NCBI GenBank assembly: GCA_028285285.1
Contig: JANQPW010000184.1
Coordinates: 1 to 5,790, forward strand
Direction: 5' to 3'
Source: Silvanigrellales bacterium
GTDB taxonomy: Bacteria; Bdellovibrionota_B; Oligoflexia; Silvanigrellales; Silvanigrellaceae
Length of the DNA stretch: 5,790 nucleotides
The position numbers were made by a program, and so were the translations under genes. This document shows positions 1 through 5,790 of this stretch, piece by piece. Below the pieces are notes generated by a model. That model saw nothing but the letters and a program-made list of their open reading frames with translations, made no database searches and was not told where the DNA came from. The number at the start of each line of letters is the position of its first letter. Position 1 is the stretch's first letter.

Positions 1-842
1 TTCTTGTGGAGGGGCTGCCAGGTCTGGCGAAAACCACAGCTGTGAAGTGTCTGGCCGATGGCCTCTCTTTGGACTTTTCTCGGGTGCAGTTCACTCCCGA
101 TCTTTTGCCCACCGATATCGTGGGTGTGGAAATCTACAACCCTCAGTCTGGATCTTTCTCTGTCAAAAAGGGCCCCGTGTTTGCGCATGTGGTTTTGGCC
201 GACGAAATCAATCGTGCCCCGTCAAAGGTGCAGAGTGCTTTGCTGGAAGCCATGCAGGAACGCCAGGTCACCATTGGAAGCGAGACCTTTCACTTACCAG
301 AACCTTTTTTGGTTTTGGCCACGCAGAACCCATTGGAGCAGCAGGGAACCTACCCTTTGCCAGAAGCACAGGTTGATCGTTTCCTGCTCAAGGTCAACGT
401 GGACTACCCTTCTGAAGACGAGGAGCGTGAGATTGTGCGGCGCTTCATTGGAGCGGAGCGGAAACAGATTCAGGCTTGTCTCACAGCTGAAGAGCTGACT
501 CGCATCACAGCTCTCCAGCATGAAGTGTTCATCGACGAAAAGCTGCGGGACTACATTGTTTCGCTTGTGAGGTGCACCCGAGATCCAGCTGCTTTTGGTG
601 CTGCCAACCTCGTTCCGCTCATTGGTCTGGGGGCTTCACCCCGTGCGTCGATTGCGCTGGCCCAGTGTGCTCGGGTGCAGGCCATCATGGATGGTCGGGG
701 TTTTGTGACCCCCCAAGATGTGAAGGCTGTTGCCCCTGATGTGTTGCGACACCGTATTGCACCTTCCTATGAGGCCGAGGCGGAAGAGGTGTCTTCAGAG
801 GCACTTGTGGTGAAGGTGCTGGACACCGTTGCGGTGCCCTAA
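1..842 (+). CDS. moxR: MoxR-family AAA+ ATPase (5' partial)
   Basis: MoxR-type AAA+ ATPase, a cytoplasmic chaperone-like ATPase that works with VWA-domain partners. The gene enters the window in frame (first full codon at base 3) and ends at TAA 840-842. About 279 residues are visible. Numbering from the GTG at base 6, the Walker A loop is residues 3-10 (GLPGLAKT), Walker B is at 64-67 (LADE), sensor 1 is Asn108 (ATQNP), the arginine finger is Arg125 (QVDRF) and sensor 2 is Arg213 (GASPR). All key ATPase residues are therefore present. Because Walker A normally lies some 40-50 residues into MoxR proteins, roughly that much N-terminus is missing, and the GTG at base 6 is not the true start. 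The C-terminal lid helices look complete. It is followed by a 63-base gap and the DUF58 gene, the usual partner order. The family call is very safe; the symbol is generic. Confidence 0.96.
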   Translation, partial: LVEGLPGLAKTTAVKCLADGLSLDFSRVQFTPDLLPTDIVGVEIYNPQSGSFSVKKGPVFAHVVLADEINRAPSKVQSALLEAMQERQVTIGSETFHLPEPFLVLATQNPLEQQGTYPLPEAQVDRFLLKVNVDYPSEDEEREIVRRFIGAERKQIQACLTAEELTRITALQHEVFIDEKLRDYIVSLVRCTRDPAAFGAANLVPLIGLGASPRASIALAQCARVQAIMDGRGFVTPQDVKAVAPDVLRHRIAPSYEAEAEEVSSEALVVKVLDTVAVP

Positions 843-905
843 GTTCCCCCAAAGGTTGATCGCAACGCTTTCAAGAGGCTCAAAGCCCAGACAGGAGAAC
901 ACAAG
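843..905 (+). other. moxR-DUF58 intergenic spacer
   Basis: This is the only gap in the cluster. It holds the DUF58 ribosome binding site and no convincing promoter or terminator. A tiny GGCT-CAA-AGCC hairpin (877-887) lacks a T-run. The frame shared by moxR and the DUF58 gene stays open across it. Confidence 0.6.
893..897 (+). promoter_or_regulatory. Ribosome binding site of the DUF58 gene
   Basis: AGGAG lies 8 bases before the GTG at 906. No ATG, GTG or TTG occurs in this frame between the moxR stop (840-842) and 906, so this site and the open frame together fix 906 as the start. Confidence 0.8.
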
Positions 906-1790
906 GTGTCGATCTCTGCCGAGGTCATCAAAAAAATCAGGCGCATTGAGTTGCGAGCCGGTCACCTCGTTGATGACGCTTTTTCGGGCGGGTACCTCAG
1001 TGCCATCAAGGGGCAGGGCATGGAGTTCGAAGACGTGCGAGCCTATGTTCCGGGAGACGATGTTCGTCGCATCGATTGGAAGGTCACAGCGCGCTTGGGG
1101 CAAACTCAGATCAAGCAGTTTCGAGAAGAACGCGAGATGGTCGTGTACCTTCTTATTGATGTGAGTGCCTCGGGGCTGTTTGGTTCTGTCGATGTGGATC
1201 GATCAGAGCGTTTGGCTGAGCTGGCCGCAGCTCTTGCTTTTTGCACCACACGCAACAACGACAAAGTGGGTGTGTTGTTTTTTTCCGATGATGTGGAGAA
1301 ACACATTCCTCCCGGTTCTGGCCAAGCCCATATTTTTCGCCTGATCCGTGAGATCTTGACCCACGAACCTCGGCAGGTAAGACAAACCCGACTGATGCCC
1401 GTTGCCGAACGGTTGATTCATCTTCGTAAGCGCAAAACTGTGGTTTTTTTGCTGTCAGACCTATGGACTCCAGACTTTGAAAAGGCCACAGAACGTTTGG
1501 CAGCGCGACACACACTCAGCGTGTTTTGGATGCGCGATCGTCTCGAACTGTCTTGGCCAACCGCTGGTTTGTTGCCGGTGGTGGATGCCGAAACGGGTGA
1601 GTCGGCCTGGATTGATCTGTCGTCTGCAACCAAACGGCAACGATTTGCAGAAGAAATGCAAAGAAGAGATGAGAGCATCTCTGGGCACTTTCGCCGCAAC
1701 AAAGTGGGGTTGGCTCGGCTTATGAATGACGAAGCTTATCTCGACCAAGTCATTTCCTTTTTTCGCGGGCAAAAGGGGAGGGCAAGGTGA
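906..1790 (+). CDS. DUF58 domain-containing protein
   Basis: A 294-residue DUF58 protein, the usual partner encoded next to MoxR. Residues 38-63 hold the family's signature block (GMEFEDVRAY, then PGDDVRRIDW and TAR). A VWA-like fold follows, with a metal-site-like DVSAS at Asp85-Ser89, a possible third-loop Thr161 and a strand ending in Ser184-Asp185. I see no signal peptide or convincing transmembrane segment. Many DUF58 proteins carry two N-terminal membrane helices; this is the short, soluble type and is probably cytoplasmic, where it could contact MoxR. The length suits the short type. The start is GTG with AGGAG 8 bases upstream. The stop TGA (1788-1790) overlaps the next gene's ATG by one base, implying coupled translation. 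The biochemical function of the family is not firmly established; a role as MoxR partner or adaptor is inferred from gene neighbourhood. Confidence 0.93.
   Translation: MSISAEVIKKIRRIELRAGHLVDDAFSGGYLSAIKGQGMEFEDVRAYVPGDDVRRIDWKVTARLGQTQIKQFREEREMVVYLLIDVSASGLFGSVDVDRSERLAELAAALAFCTTRNNDKVGVLFFSDDVEKHIPPGSGQAHIFRLIREILTHEPRQVRQTRLMPVAERLIHLRKRKTVVFLLSDLWTPDFEKATERLAARHTLSVFWMRDRLELSWPTAGLLPVVDAETGESAWIDLSSATKRQRFAEEMQRRDESISGHFRRNKVGLARLMNDEAYLDQVISFFRGQKGRAR
1777..1781 (+). promoter_or_regulatory. Ribosome binding site deciding the start of the DUF4381-like gene
   Basis: GGAGG lies 8 bases before ATG 1790 and 5 bases before an in-frame GTG at 1787. The spacing and the stronger codon favour ATG 1790, though GTG 1787 would add only one residue. 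Confidence 0.7.
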
Positions 1791-2398
1791 TGGATCCCTC
1801 TCAACTCGCCGATCTGAAGGGTCTTCATGACGCCCCAACTCCTCTGGGAGACATCTTGCTTGCCGCTGGGTTGCTGGGGTTGCTCCTGGGTGGGATCGCT
1901 CTGTTGTTTTGGCTCAACAAAAGGAGTCGTAGAGGAATTCCTGGGGAAGAGCCACACCGCGGTGTTCCTGAGGTGCACTGGGGTGTGGCTGCAAAGCAAG
2001 AATGGAATTCCCTGCGGGCGCAAAGCCCTCAGGGCTTGGAGCAAATGCGTGCCGTTTATTTTCGGCTCGTGAGCCTTGTGAAGCTCTGTCTTGAAAAAGA
2101 AACTGGTGTGAATGCGACTGATCTCACATCTCACGAGATCCTCCTGCGGATTGCTGGGTGTGTGGATGAAGGCCGCTTGCAGGGAATTCGGGAGTTTTTC
2201 TCTGCCAGCGATATGCTTCTCTTTGCAAAAGCCCCGTTGGAGGTGGAGCGCTGGGAGAGAGATCTGAATTGGGCACAGGAACTCTTCCAGTTCGCTCTGA
2301 GGGCTGACGACGAGCGGCAAAGGGCTGTGGGGCAGACCTCAGAAGTGTCCGGTTCTGCTCCGGGAGTCAGGGGAGATACTTTGGAGGAAAGCACGTGA
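1790..2398 (+). CDS. Small single-pass membrane protein, DUF4381-like
   Basis: A 202-residue protein with one clear membrane helix near the N-terminus (about residues 22-42, rich in Leu, Gly and Ala), followed by a basic stop-transfer stretch (NKRSRR, 43-48). This predicts an outside N-terminus and a cytoplasmic C-terminal domain. The C-terminal part (about 80-165) looks helical. It carries a pattern I associate with DUF4381: a leucine/aromatic helix (YFRLVSLVKLCLEKETGV), a Thr-Ser-His-Glu helix start, and a later 'ASDMLLFAKAPLE' segment like the family's D-x-x-K/L-F-A motif. Its place between the DUF58 gene and the batA-like gene is where DUF4381 sits in many Bat operons. The N-terminal Trp/Pro-rich motif common in that family is weak here, so this is a divergent member or an analogue. 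The start was chosen from its ribosome binding site; the TGATG overlap links it to the DUF58 gene, and its TGA overlaps batA by four bases. Function unknown; probably an accessory to the VWA proteins. Confidence 0.72.
   Translation: MDPSQLADLKGLHDAPTPLGDILLAAGLLGLLLGGIALLFWLNKRSRRGIPGEEPHRGVPEVHWGVAAKQEWNSLRAQSPQGLEQMRAVYFRLVSLVKLCLEKETGVNATDLTSHEILLRIAGCVDEGRLQGIREFFSASDMLLFAKAPLEVERWERDLNWAQELFQFALRADDERQRAVGQTSEVSGSAPGVRGDTLEEST
2383..2387 (+). promoter_or_regulatory. Ribosome binding site of the batA-like gene
   Basis: GGAGG lies 7 bases before the GTG at 2395, inside the end of the upstream gene. It supports the GTG that overlaps that gene's stop as GTGA. Confidence 0.8.
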
Positions 2399-3405
2399 CG
2401 TTTCGCCTAGCCGATCCGGAGTTCCTCTTGTTGGGGATTCCTCTTTTGCTTTTGGTGGTGTTTGCTTGGCGCCGTGATCGGCGGCGCACCCCTGCGTTGC
2501 AATACAGCACACTTTTGCCCTTGAGAAAGGCGGGGCTTGTGGCGTCGCCATTTCGGCGTTGGTTTGTTCCTTGCCTTCGCATTGCCGCATTGGCGCTTCT
2601 CGTTGTTGCTTTGGCAAGACCGCAGTTTGGCCAGGTGGAGCGTGTGCGTGAAGCCTCGGGTGTCGACATTCTGCTCGTGTTGGATGTTTCGGGGTCCATG
2701 CAGGCCCAAGACTTTGAGCTTGAGGGTGAACGCGTCAACCGTCTGACACTGCTCAAGTCTGTGGCGAGTGACTTTGTGTCAAAACGGCCAAGTGATCGCA
2801 TGGGGCTGCTGGTTTTTGGAGAGGCCGCTTTCACGCAATGCCCGCTCACTCTCGATCACGATGTGCTGTTGAACTACCTTGCCGAAATGCAAATTGGCAT
2901 GGCCGGTCAGGGCACAGCCATTGGCGATGGGTTGGGGCTAGCTGTCAAGCGTCTCGACAGCATTGATTCAGAGTCTCGCATTGTGGTTTTGATCACCGAC
3001 GGGCAAAACACAGCCGGTCGGCTGGATCCGCGCGTTGCCGCGAAGATGGCCAAGCAGCGGGGAGTGAAGGTTTACACCATTGGAGTGGGGAAGGATGGAA
3101 AGGTTCCCTTTCCCCAACAGGGCCTTTTTGGAACCCGCTTGGTGATGACCGACAGCGCGCCCATCGATATGCAGCTTTTGAATGATATTGCCCAAACAAC
3201 AGGTGGTCAGTCTTTTCGGGCACAGAACACCCGCGAGCTTCAGGAAATTTACGACACCATCAATGCCTTAGAGAAAACTGAGTTCAAGGTCAAAGAGTTT
3301 GCCTCCTATGAAGAGCGAATGGCGAGCTTTGCATTTCCAGCGTTGCTTTTGCTTCTTTGTGAAGCTCTGGCATCGGTGTTTCGCTTCACAAGGAGGGTGG
3401 AGTGA
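2395..3405 (+). CDS. batA: BatA-like VWA-domain inner-membrane protein
   Basis: A 336-residue membrane-anchored VWA protein of the BatA type. Two N-terminal membrane helices (about residues 8-25 and 57-74) flank a short loop with basic patches. The VWA domain spans roughly 90-290, and a C-terminal hydrophobic helix (about 311-329) ends in a basic tail. The metal-binding MIDAS set is complete: DVSGS at Asp97-Ser101, Thr174 in GQGTAIGDG, and Asp202 in LITDGQN. 'ALARPQFG' just after the second helix is typical of BatA/BatB proteins. Length is normal for the family (about 320-340). Start GTG 2395 has a strong ribosome binding site and overlaps the upstream stop as GTGA; its own stop overlaps the next start in the same way. 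With an intact MIDAS it should bind a divalent metal and protein ligands, probably as part of a membrane complex served by MoxR. Family call is safe; the batA symbol rests on gene order and architecture. Confidence 0.93.
   Translation: MTFRLADPEFLLLGIPLLLLVVFAWRRDRRRTPALQYSTLLPLRKAGLVASPFRRWFVPCLRIAALALLVVALARPQFGQVERVREASGVDILLVLDVSGSMQAQDFELEGERVNRLTLLKSVASDFVSKRPSDRMGLLVFGEAAFTQCPLTLDHDVLLNYLAEMQIGMAGQGTAIGDGLGLAVKRLDSIDSESRIVVLITDGQNTAGRLDPRVAAKMAKQRGVKVYTIGVGKDGKVPFPQQGLFGTRLVMTDSAPIDMQLLNDIAQTTGGQSFRAQNTRELQEIYDTINALEKTEFKVKEFASYEERMASFAFPALLLLLCEALASVFRFTRRVE
3391..3396 (+). promoter_or_regulatory. Ribosome binding site of the batB-batC fusion gene
   Basis: A perfect AGGAGG lies 5 bases before the GTG at 3402, within the last codons of the batA-like gene. 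An in-frame GTG at 3411 is a less likely alternative, as it would lose the GTGA overlap seen at neighbouring junctions. Confidence 0.8.
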
Positions 3406-5474
3406 ATTTTGTGACACCAGAGTGGTTTTCAGCCTTTGCGCTGGTTGTTTTTTTAGGGGTGCTTTTGGGCTTTGCCCGGCGTCAAAGACGGCAAGAACTG
3501 CGACGCCTCCTCCCTTCTCACACCTGGGGGCGTGTGGGAGCGCTCTGGAGAGGTCCACGGCCGGCTTCCCTTCGGAGTGTGTTTTTGCTCACAACTGCGG
3601 CGGCTCTCTTGGCTTTTGCGCTTCTGCGTCCCTCGTGGGGCTATCGGCTGGAGACCTACGAAACATCTGCAAGTGAAATTGTGCTGGCTCTCGACACGTC
3701 ACAAAGCATGATGGCGACCGATGTGCAGCCAACCCGGTTGGAACGAGCGCGGCGAAAGGTCAGCGATCTTTTGGAGCGTGCGGCGGGAGACCGGATTGCA
3801 CTTGTTGCCTATGCCGGAACTGCCTTTTTGCAGACTCCACTCACAGAAGATGCTCGAGCGCTGCGTCTGTTTCTTGATGAAATTGACACGGCGCTCATTC
3901 CCGTGCCGGGAAGTCGCGTGGACATGGCACTGCACACTTCACTGCAGGCCTTGGGAGATGATGCAGGAGAGCCGCGAAGTGCGGCTTCGTCAGCGGGCTC
4001 TCAAGCTATCATTTTGCTCACCGATGGCGAAGGAGTCAGTGCCGAGGCCATTCGATTGGCGGCTGAAGCGAACAAAAAAGGTGTCAAAGTCTTTGTTTTG
4101 GGCATTGGCTCTGAAGAGGGAGCCCCCGTGCCGGCTCGCGAGGGATCGGGTTTTCAAAGGGACGCATCGGGGCAAATTGTGCTCTCGCGAATGAATCCCA
4201 AAGCGCTTGCGGAAGTGGCCCAGGCCGGTGGCGGTCACTTTGTTTCTTCGGTGTCAGGCGACGCCGACCTGAGAGCGCTTTATGATGAGGGTGTTCGCAA
4301 GAGCCTGGGCACGGGCCAAACAGGTTTGCAACGGAAGCGTTTGCCCGTTGAGGTGTTCCAGTGGCCGCTGTTTGGGGCCCTGCTGTTGCTTGCCTTAGAA
4401 GCCATCTTGGCTTGGTGCCGCCCTGCACCCGGAATGCGATCGTCTTTGGCCAGTGCCCCAGGAAAGAAGGTCACTCTGCTGTTGGGAATGGCTTTGAGTG
4501 CCGCATGCATTTGGGGAGAAGAAGCCCAGGCCTGGGATTTTTTCAATCGAAAAGATCGCGCTGCGCGTGAGGCATTTGAGGCGGGAGACTACGATGCAGC
4601 TGTTCAAAACTGGAGGGAGCGGATGGCTGAGGAAGGTGAAAATGCCTCGGCAGCCGATGCCTACAATTTGGGGTCTGCGCTCTACCGTCAGGGGAAGCAT
4701 GCTGAAGCAGCGCAAGCCTTTCAACAGGCGCTTCAGGAGTATGCCCGTGAAGGAGGGGGTGACTCCCCCCTTTCTTCGGAAACTTCAAACCAAGCCGCTG
4801 ATGCGGCCCACAACCTAGGAAACTCGCATTTTTTGGGCGGTCAGCTGAAAGAAGCTGTGGAAGCGTACGAGGAAGCTCTGCGCTATCGCCCGGAAGATCC
4901 CAGCACCACTGCCAACCTTCAGCAGGCTCGAGCTCTCCTGGAGCAGCAACAGAAACAGCAGCAGTCCGGAGGAGAGTCTTCCGATCAAAAGCAGGCGGAA
5001 AACCAAAAGCAGCAAGAAGGCCAACAAGATCAGCAAGGCCAGCCAGGTCAAGAGGCGGTGCAAAGCCAACCTCCGGCCCAGACAGATTCGGAAACTTCTG
5101 AAAGCGGTGAGCAGCAGCAGCAAGACGAGGAGTCTTCGCAGGAAGGTGACGGGCGGGTTCTGAGCCCGGAAGAACTCGCTCAAATGGATGAGGAAGGCGA
5201 GAATTCCTCCAGTGGCGAAACGGAAGACAAAGAAAAGCAGAACGAAGAATCTTCGGCCTCTGCTTCATCGGAAGCTGAAAGCAGCTCTGCTCAAACAGAG
5301 GAAAGTTCAGCCTCTGAGGAGACGACCCAAGGCTCCTTGAGCAATCTTGAAGTGAATCGTTTGCTTGATCAGCTGAAGGAGCGGCCCCGAGGTTACTTAC
5401 AGTATAAGGCGCGTCAGGAAGCCAAGCGTCAGCTCGAAAAATTTGGTGCACCTGAGGGAGGGAATGACTGGTGA
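3402..5474 (+). CDS. batB/batC: BatB-BatC fusion: VWA domain plus TPR repeats and low-complexity tail
   Basis: A 690-residue fusion of two Bat proteins that are separate in Bacteroides. Residues 1-340 are BatB-like: membrane helices at about 8-24 and 58-75, a VWA domain at about 90-300, and a helix at about 318-337. MIDAS residues are DTSQS (Asp98-Ser102) and Asp208 (LLTDGEG); the third-loop Thr is replaced by Ser171 (VPGSRVDMAL). Residues 355-377 form a signal-peptide-like stretch (two Lys, a hydrophobic core, then EEAQA), probably the relic of BatC's export signal. Three TPR-like units follow, at about 385-412, 416-450 and 465-498, placing this part in the periplasm. Residues 514-644 are a Gln/Glu/Ser-rich, probably disordered linker. 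A basic-helical tail (646-690) resembles the conserved BatC C-terminus. TPRs suggest protein binding, perhaps to BatD or clients. Start and stop both overlap neighbours as GTGA. VWA-TPR fusions are known in this operon type, so the fusion itself is not new. Confidence 0.93.
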   Translation: MNFVTPEWFSAFALVVFLGVLLGFARRQRRQELRRLLPSHTWGRVGALWRGPRPASLRSVFLLTTAAALLAFALLRPSWGYRLETYETSASEIVLALDTSQSMMATDVQPTRLERARRKVSDLLERAAGDRIALVAYAGTAFLQTPLTEDARALRLFLDEIDTALIPVPGSRVDMALHTSLQALGDDAGEPRSAASSAGSQAIILLTDGEGVSAEAIRLAAEANKKGVKVFVLGIGSEEGAPVPAREGSGFQRDASGQIVLSRMNPKALAEVAQAGGGHFVSSVSGDADLRALYDEGVRKSLGTGQTGLQRKRLPVEVFQWPLFGALLLLALEAILAWCRPAPGMRSSLASAPGKKVTLLLGMALSAACIWGEEAQAWDFFNRKDRAAREAFEAGDYDAAVQNWRERMAEEGENASAADAYNLGSALYRQGKHAEAAQAFQQALQEYAREGGGDSPLSSETSNQAADAAHNLGNSHFLGGQLKEAVEAYEEALRYRPEDPSTTANLQQARALLEQQQKQQQSGGESSDQKQAENQKQQEGQQDQQGQPGQEAVQSQPPAQTDSETSESGEQQQQDEESSQEGDGRVLSPEELAQMDEEGENSSSGETEDKEKQNEESSASASSEAESSSAQTEESSASEETTQGSLSNLEVNRLLDQLKERPRGYLQYKARQEAKRQLEKFGAPEGGNDW
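4755..4776 (+). other. G/C hairpin followed by a short T-rich run, inside the batB-batC gene
   Basis: Five G (4755-4759) can pair with five C (4766-4770), enclosing a six-base loop, with A4754-T4771 extending the stem. TTTCTT follows directly at 4771-4776. It encodes the GGGDSPLSS loop between the second and third TPR units. It resembles a weak intrinsic terminator or pause site, but the T-run is short and interrupted by C and overlaps the stem. It may be only a by-product of Gly and Pro codons. Confidence 0.3.
4941..5333 (+). repeat. Low-complexity coding tract (Gln/Glu/Ser-rich linker of BatC part)
   Basis: Codons 514-644 of the fusion gene are dominated by CAG/CAA, GAA/GAG and serine codons. 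Short near-pure glutamine runs lie at 4944-4964 (interrupted by one AAA lysine codon) and 5112-5123. The Gln-rich half comes first and the Ser/Glu-rich half second, split by a more ordered segment around residues 582-600 (GDGRVLSPEELAQ). The tract keeps the reading frame and ends in the conserved C-terminal helix, so it belongs to the protein and is not an inserted element. Such tracts are prone to length change. Confidence 0.85.
5457..5461 (+). promoter_or_regulatory. Ribosome binding site of batD
   Basis: GGAGG, within a longer purine run, lies 9 bases before the GTG at 5471. The spacing is a little long but acceptable. It supports the GTG that overlaps the upstream TGA. Confidence 0.7.
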
Positions 5475-5790
5475 CGCATCTGCTCAGGGTTGGTCATTTT
5501 TTGGTTTTGTTTTTGCTCTCAGTGCTGTCGCAAATCGCATTGGCGGCTTCTCTCACCCTGGAGTCCACCACAAACAAGGTCACAGAAGGAGAGGTGTTTG
5601 AACTCCGGCTGCGTTTTGATGGCATCAGCTCCGACGGTTTTGCTGATCTCTCGCTGCCAGCTGGGCTGAAAGTCGTGGGGCGTTCCGAAAGCAGCATGTT
5701 TCAGATGATCAACGGAAAGTCGACTGCCACAAAAACACTCAGTTTCAGTGTGCTTGCCGATGCCAAGGGAACGCATCAGATTGGTCCTTT
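5471..5790 (+). CDS. batD: BatD-like exported protein (3' partial)
   Basis: The frame opened by GTG 5471 stays open to the window end, giving the first 106 residues of a protein that continues beyond it. Residues 1-25 are a classic signal peptide: a basic, His-containing N-region, a Leu/Phe/Val core and an ALA-A cleavage site after about residue 25. The mature start has the BatD pattern: a short strand, 'NKVTEGEVFELRLRF', then 'LSLPAGLKVVGRSES', 'MINGKSTATKTLSFSVLA' and 'KGTHQIGPF', which match the family's n-x-v-x-x-g-e-x-f, lP-x-l-x-v-x-g-x-s, nG and G-x-h-x-I-G-P motifs. BatD proteins are usually some 400-600 residues: Ig-like beta domains in the periplasm and often one C-terminal membrane helix. 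All of that lies outside the window. The GTGA overlap with the fusion gene supports this start and coupled translation. Its position last in the cluster matches other Bat operons. Confidence 0.9.
   Translation, partial: MTHLLRVGHFLVLFLLSVLSQIALAASLTLESTTNKVTEGEVFELRLRFDGISSDGFADLSLPAGLKVVGRSESSMFQMINGKSTATKTLSFSVLADAKGTHQIGP

Noticed and set aside
877..887. Small hairpin in the moxR-DUF58 spacer as a terminator
   Set aside because: Four base pairs with a three-base loop and no T-run; too weak to terminate transcription.
840..908. moxR and the DUF58 gene share one frame, separated by a single TAA and 21 sense codons, so readthrough would fuse them
   Set aside because: An open stretch of 21 codons is common by chance, TAA is a strong stop, and the DUF58 gene has its own ribosome binding site. 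Separate MoxR and DUF58 genes are the norm.
930..936. A7 run at codons 9-10 of the DUF58 gene, with T7 runs at 1278-1284, 1444-1450 and 3448-3454, as possible slippage or phase-variation sites
   Set aside because: All lie in intact frames and encode ordinary Lys or Phe/Leu positions. The A7 run is not in the phase needed for classic -1 frameshifting, and nothing suggests variable expression.
1736..2320. Antisense 194-codon frame opposite the DUF4381-like gene
   Set aside because: It is a shadow of a gene that has its own ribosome binding site, overlaps and membrane helix; no family features are seen in the antisense product.
3721..4194. Alternative + frame open for 157 codons inside the BatB domain
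   Set aside because: It overlaps the VWA domain out of frame; the peptide is Arg/Cys/Trp-rich without motifs and there is no good ribosome binding site.
4494..4508. Lipobox-like LSAAC around Cys369 of the fusion protein
   Set aside because: The site is deep inside a polytopic protein, and Ser rather than Leu sits at the -3 position. The A-x-A site a few residues later fits a signal-peptide relic better.
4815..5183. Antisense 122-codon frame encoding a Leu-rich, membrane-like protein
   Set aside because: The Leu runs are the reverse complement of CAG/CAA glutamine codons (CTG/TTG). It is an artefact of the low-complexity tract.
4543..5451. Antisense open frame of 302 codons opposite the TPR and tail region
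   Set aside because: It lies wholly opposite a well-supported gene with domain matches. Its predicted protein is a compositional mirror with no recognisable motif, and its length comes from codon bias and low complexity on the real strand.

Overview
The window is one strand-coherent gene cluster, all on the + strand, that reads as a Bat-type operon (named after 'Bacteroides aerotolerance'). It pairs a MoxR AAA+ ATPase with von Willebrand factor A (VWA) proteins. Both ends are cut: the first gene (moxR) lacks its N-terminus and the last (batD) lacks most of its length. The organism is probably Gram-negative. The evidence is the operon type, the inner-membrane VWA proteins with a predicted periplasmic TPR domain, and the predicted secreted BatD. 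Base composition looks moderately GC-rich, and GTG is the usual start codon (four of the five visible starts). I cannot assign a phylum from this sequence alone; proteobacterial or PVC-like lineages both fit the gene order.

Layout: 1-842, MoxR ATPase (5' partial). 843-905, a 63-base spacer, the only intergenic gap. 906-1790, DUF58 protein. 1790-2398, a small single-pass membrane protein resembling DUF4381. 2395-3405, BatA-like VWA membrane protein. 3402-5474, a BatB-BatC fusion (VWA domain, TPR repeats, then a Gln/Glu/Ser-rich tail). 5471-5790, the start of BatD, which runs off the end. From the DUF58 gene onward every junction overlaps by 1-4 bases (TGATG or GTGA), and each start has a good Shine-Dalgarno sequence, so these genes are probably translationally coupled. 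No promoter, terminator, RNA gene, mobile element or CRISPR array is visible. The operon promoter presumably lies upstream of the window.

How the parts may work together (family knowledge plus inference): MoxR is a cytoplasmic AAA+ ATPase that acts with a VWA-domain partner, and the DUF58 protein is the usual cytoplasmic companion. BatA and BatB present VWA/MIDAS domains anchored in the inner membrane, the BatC TPR part and BatD are predicted periplasmic, and the DUF4381-like protein is a membrane accessory. Proposed roles are chaperone-like assembly or envelope stress tolerance; the original aerotolerance role is not universal.

This is a known system, not an undescribed one. The points most worth a second look are the BatB-BatC fusion with an internal signal-peptide-like helix, a Thr-to-Ser change at the third MIDAS position of the BatB domain, the divergent DUF4381-like protein, the long low-complexity tail, and a G/C hairpin inside the fusion gene.
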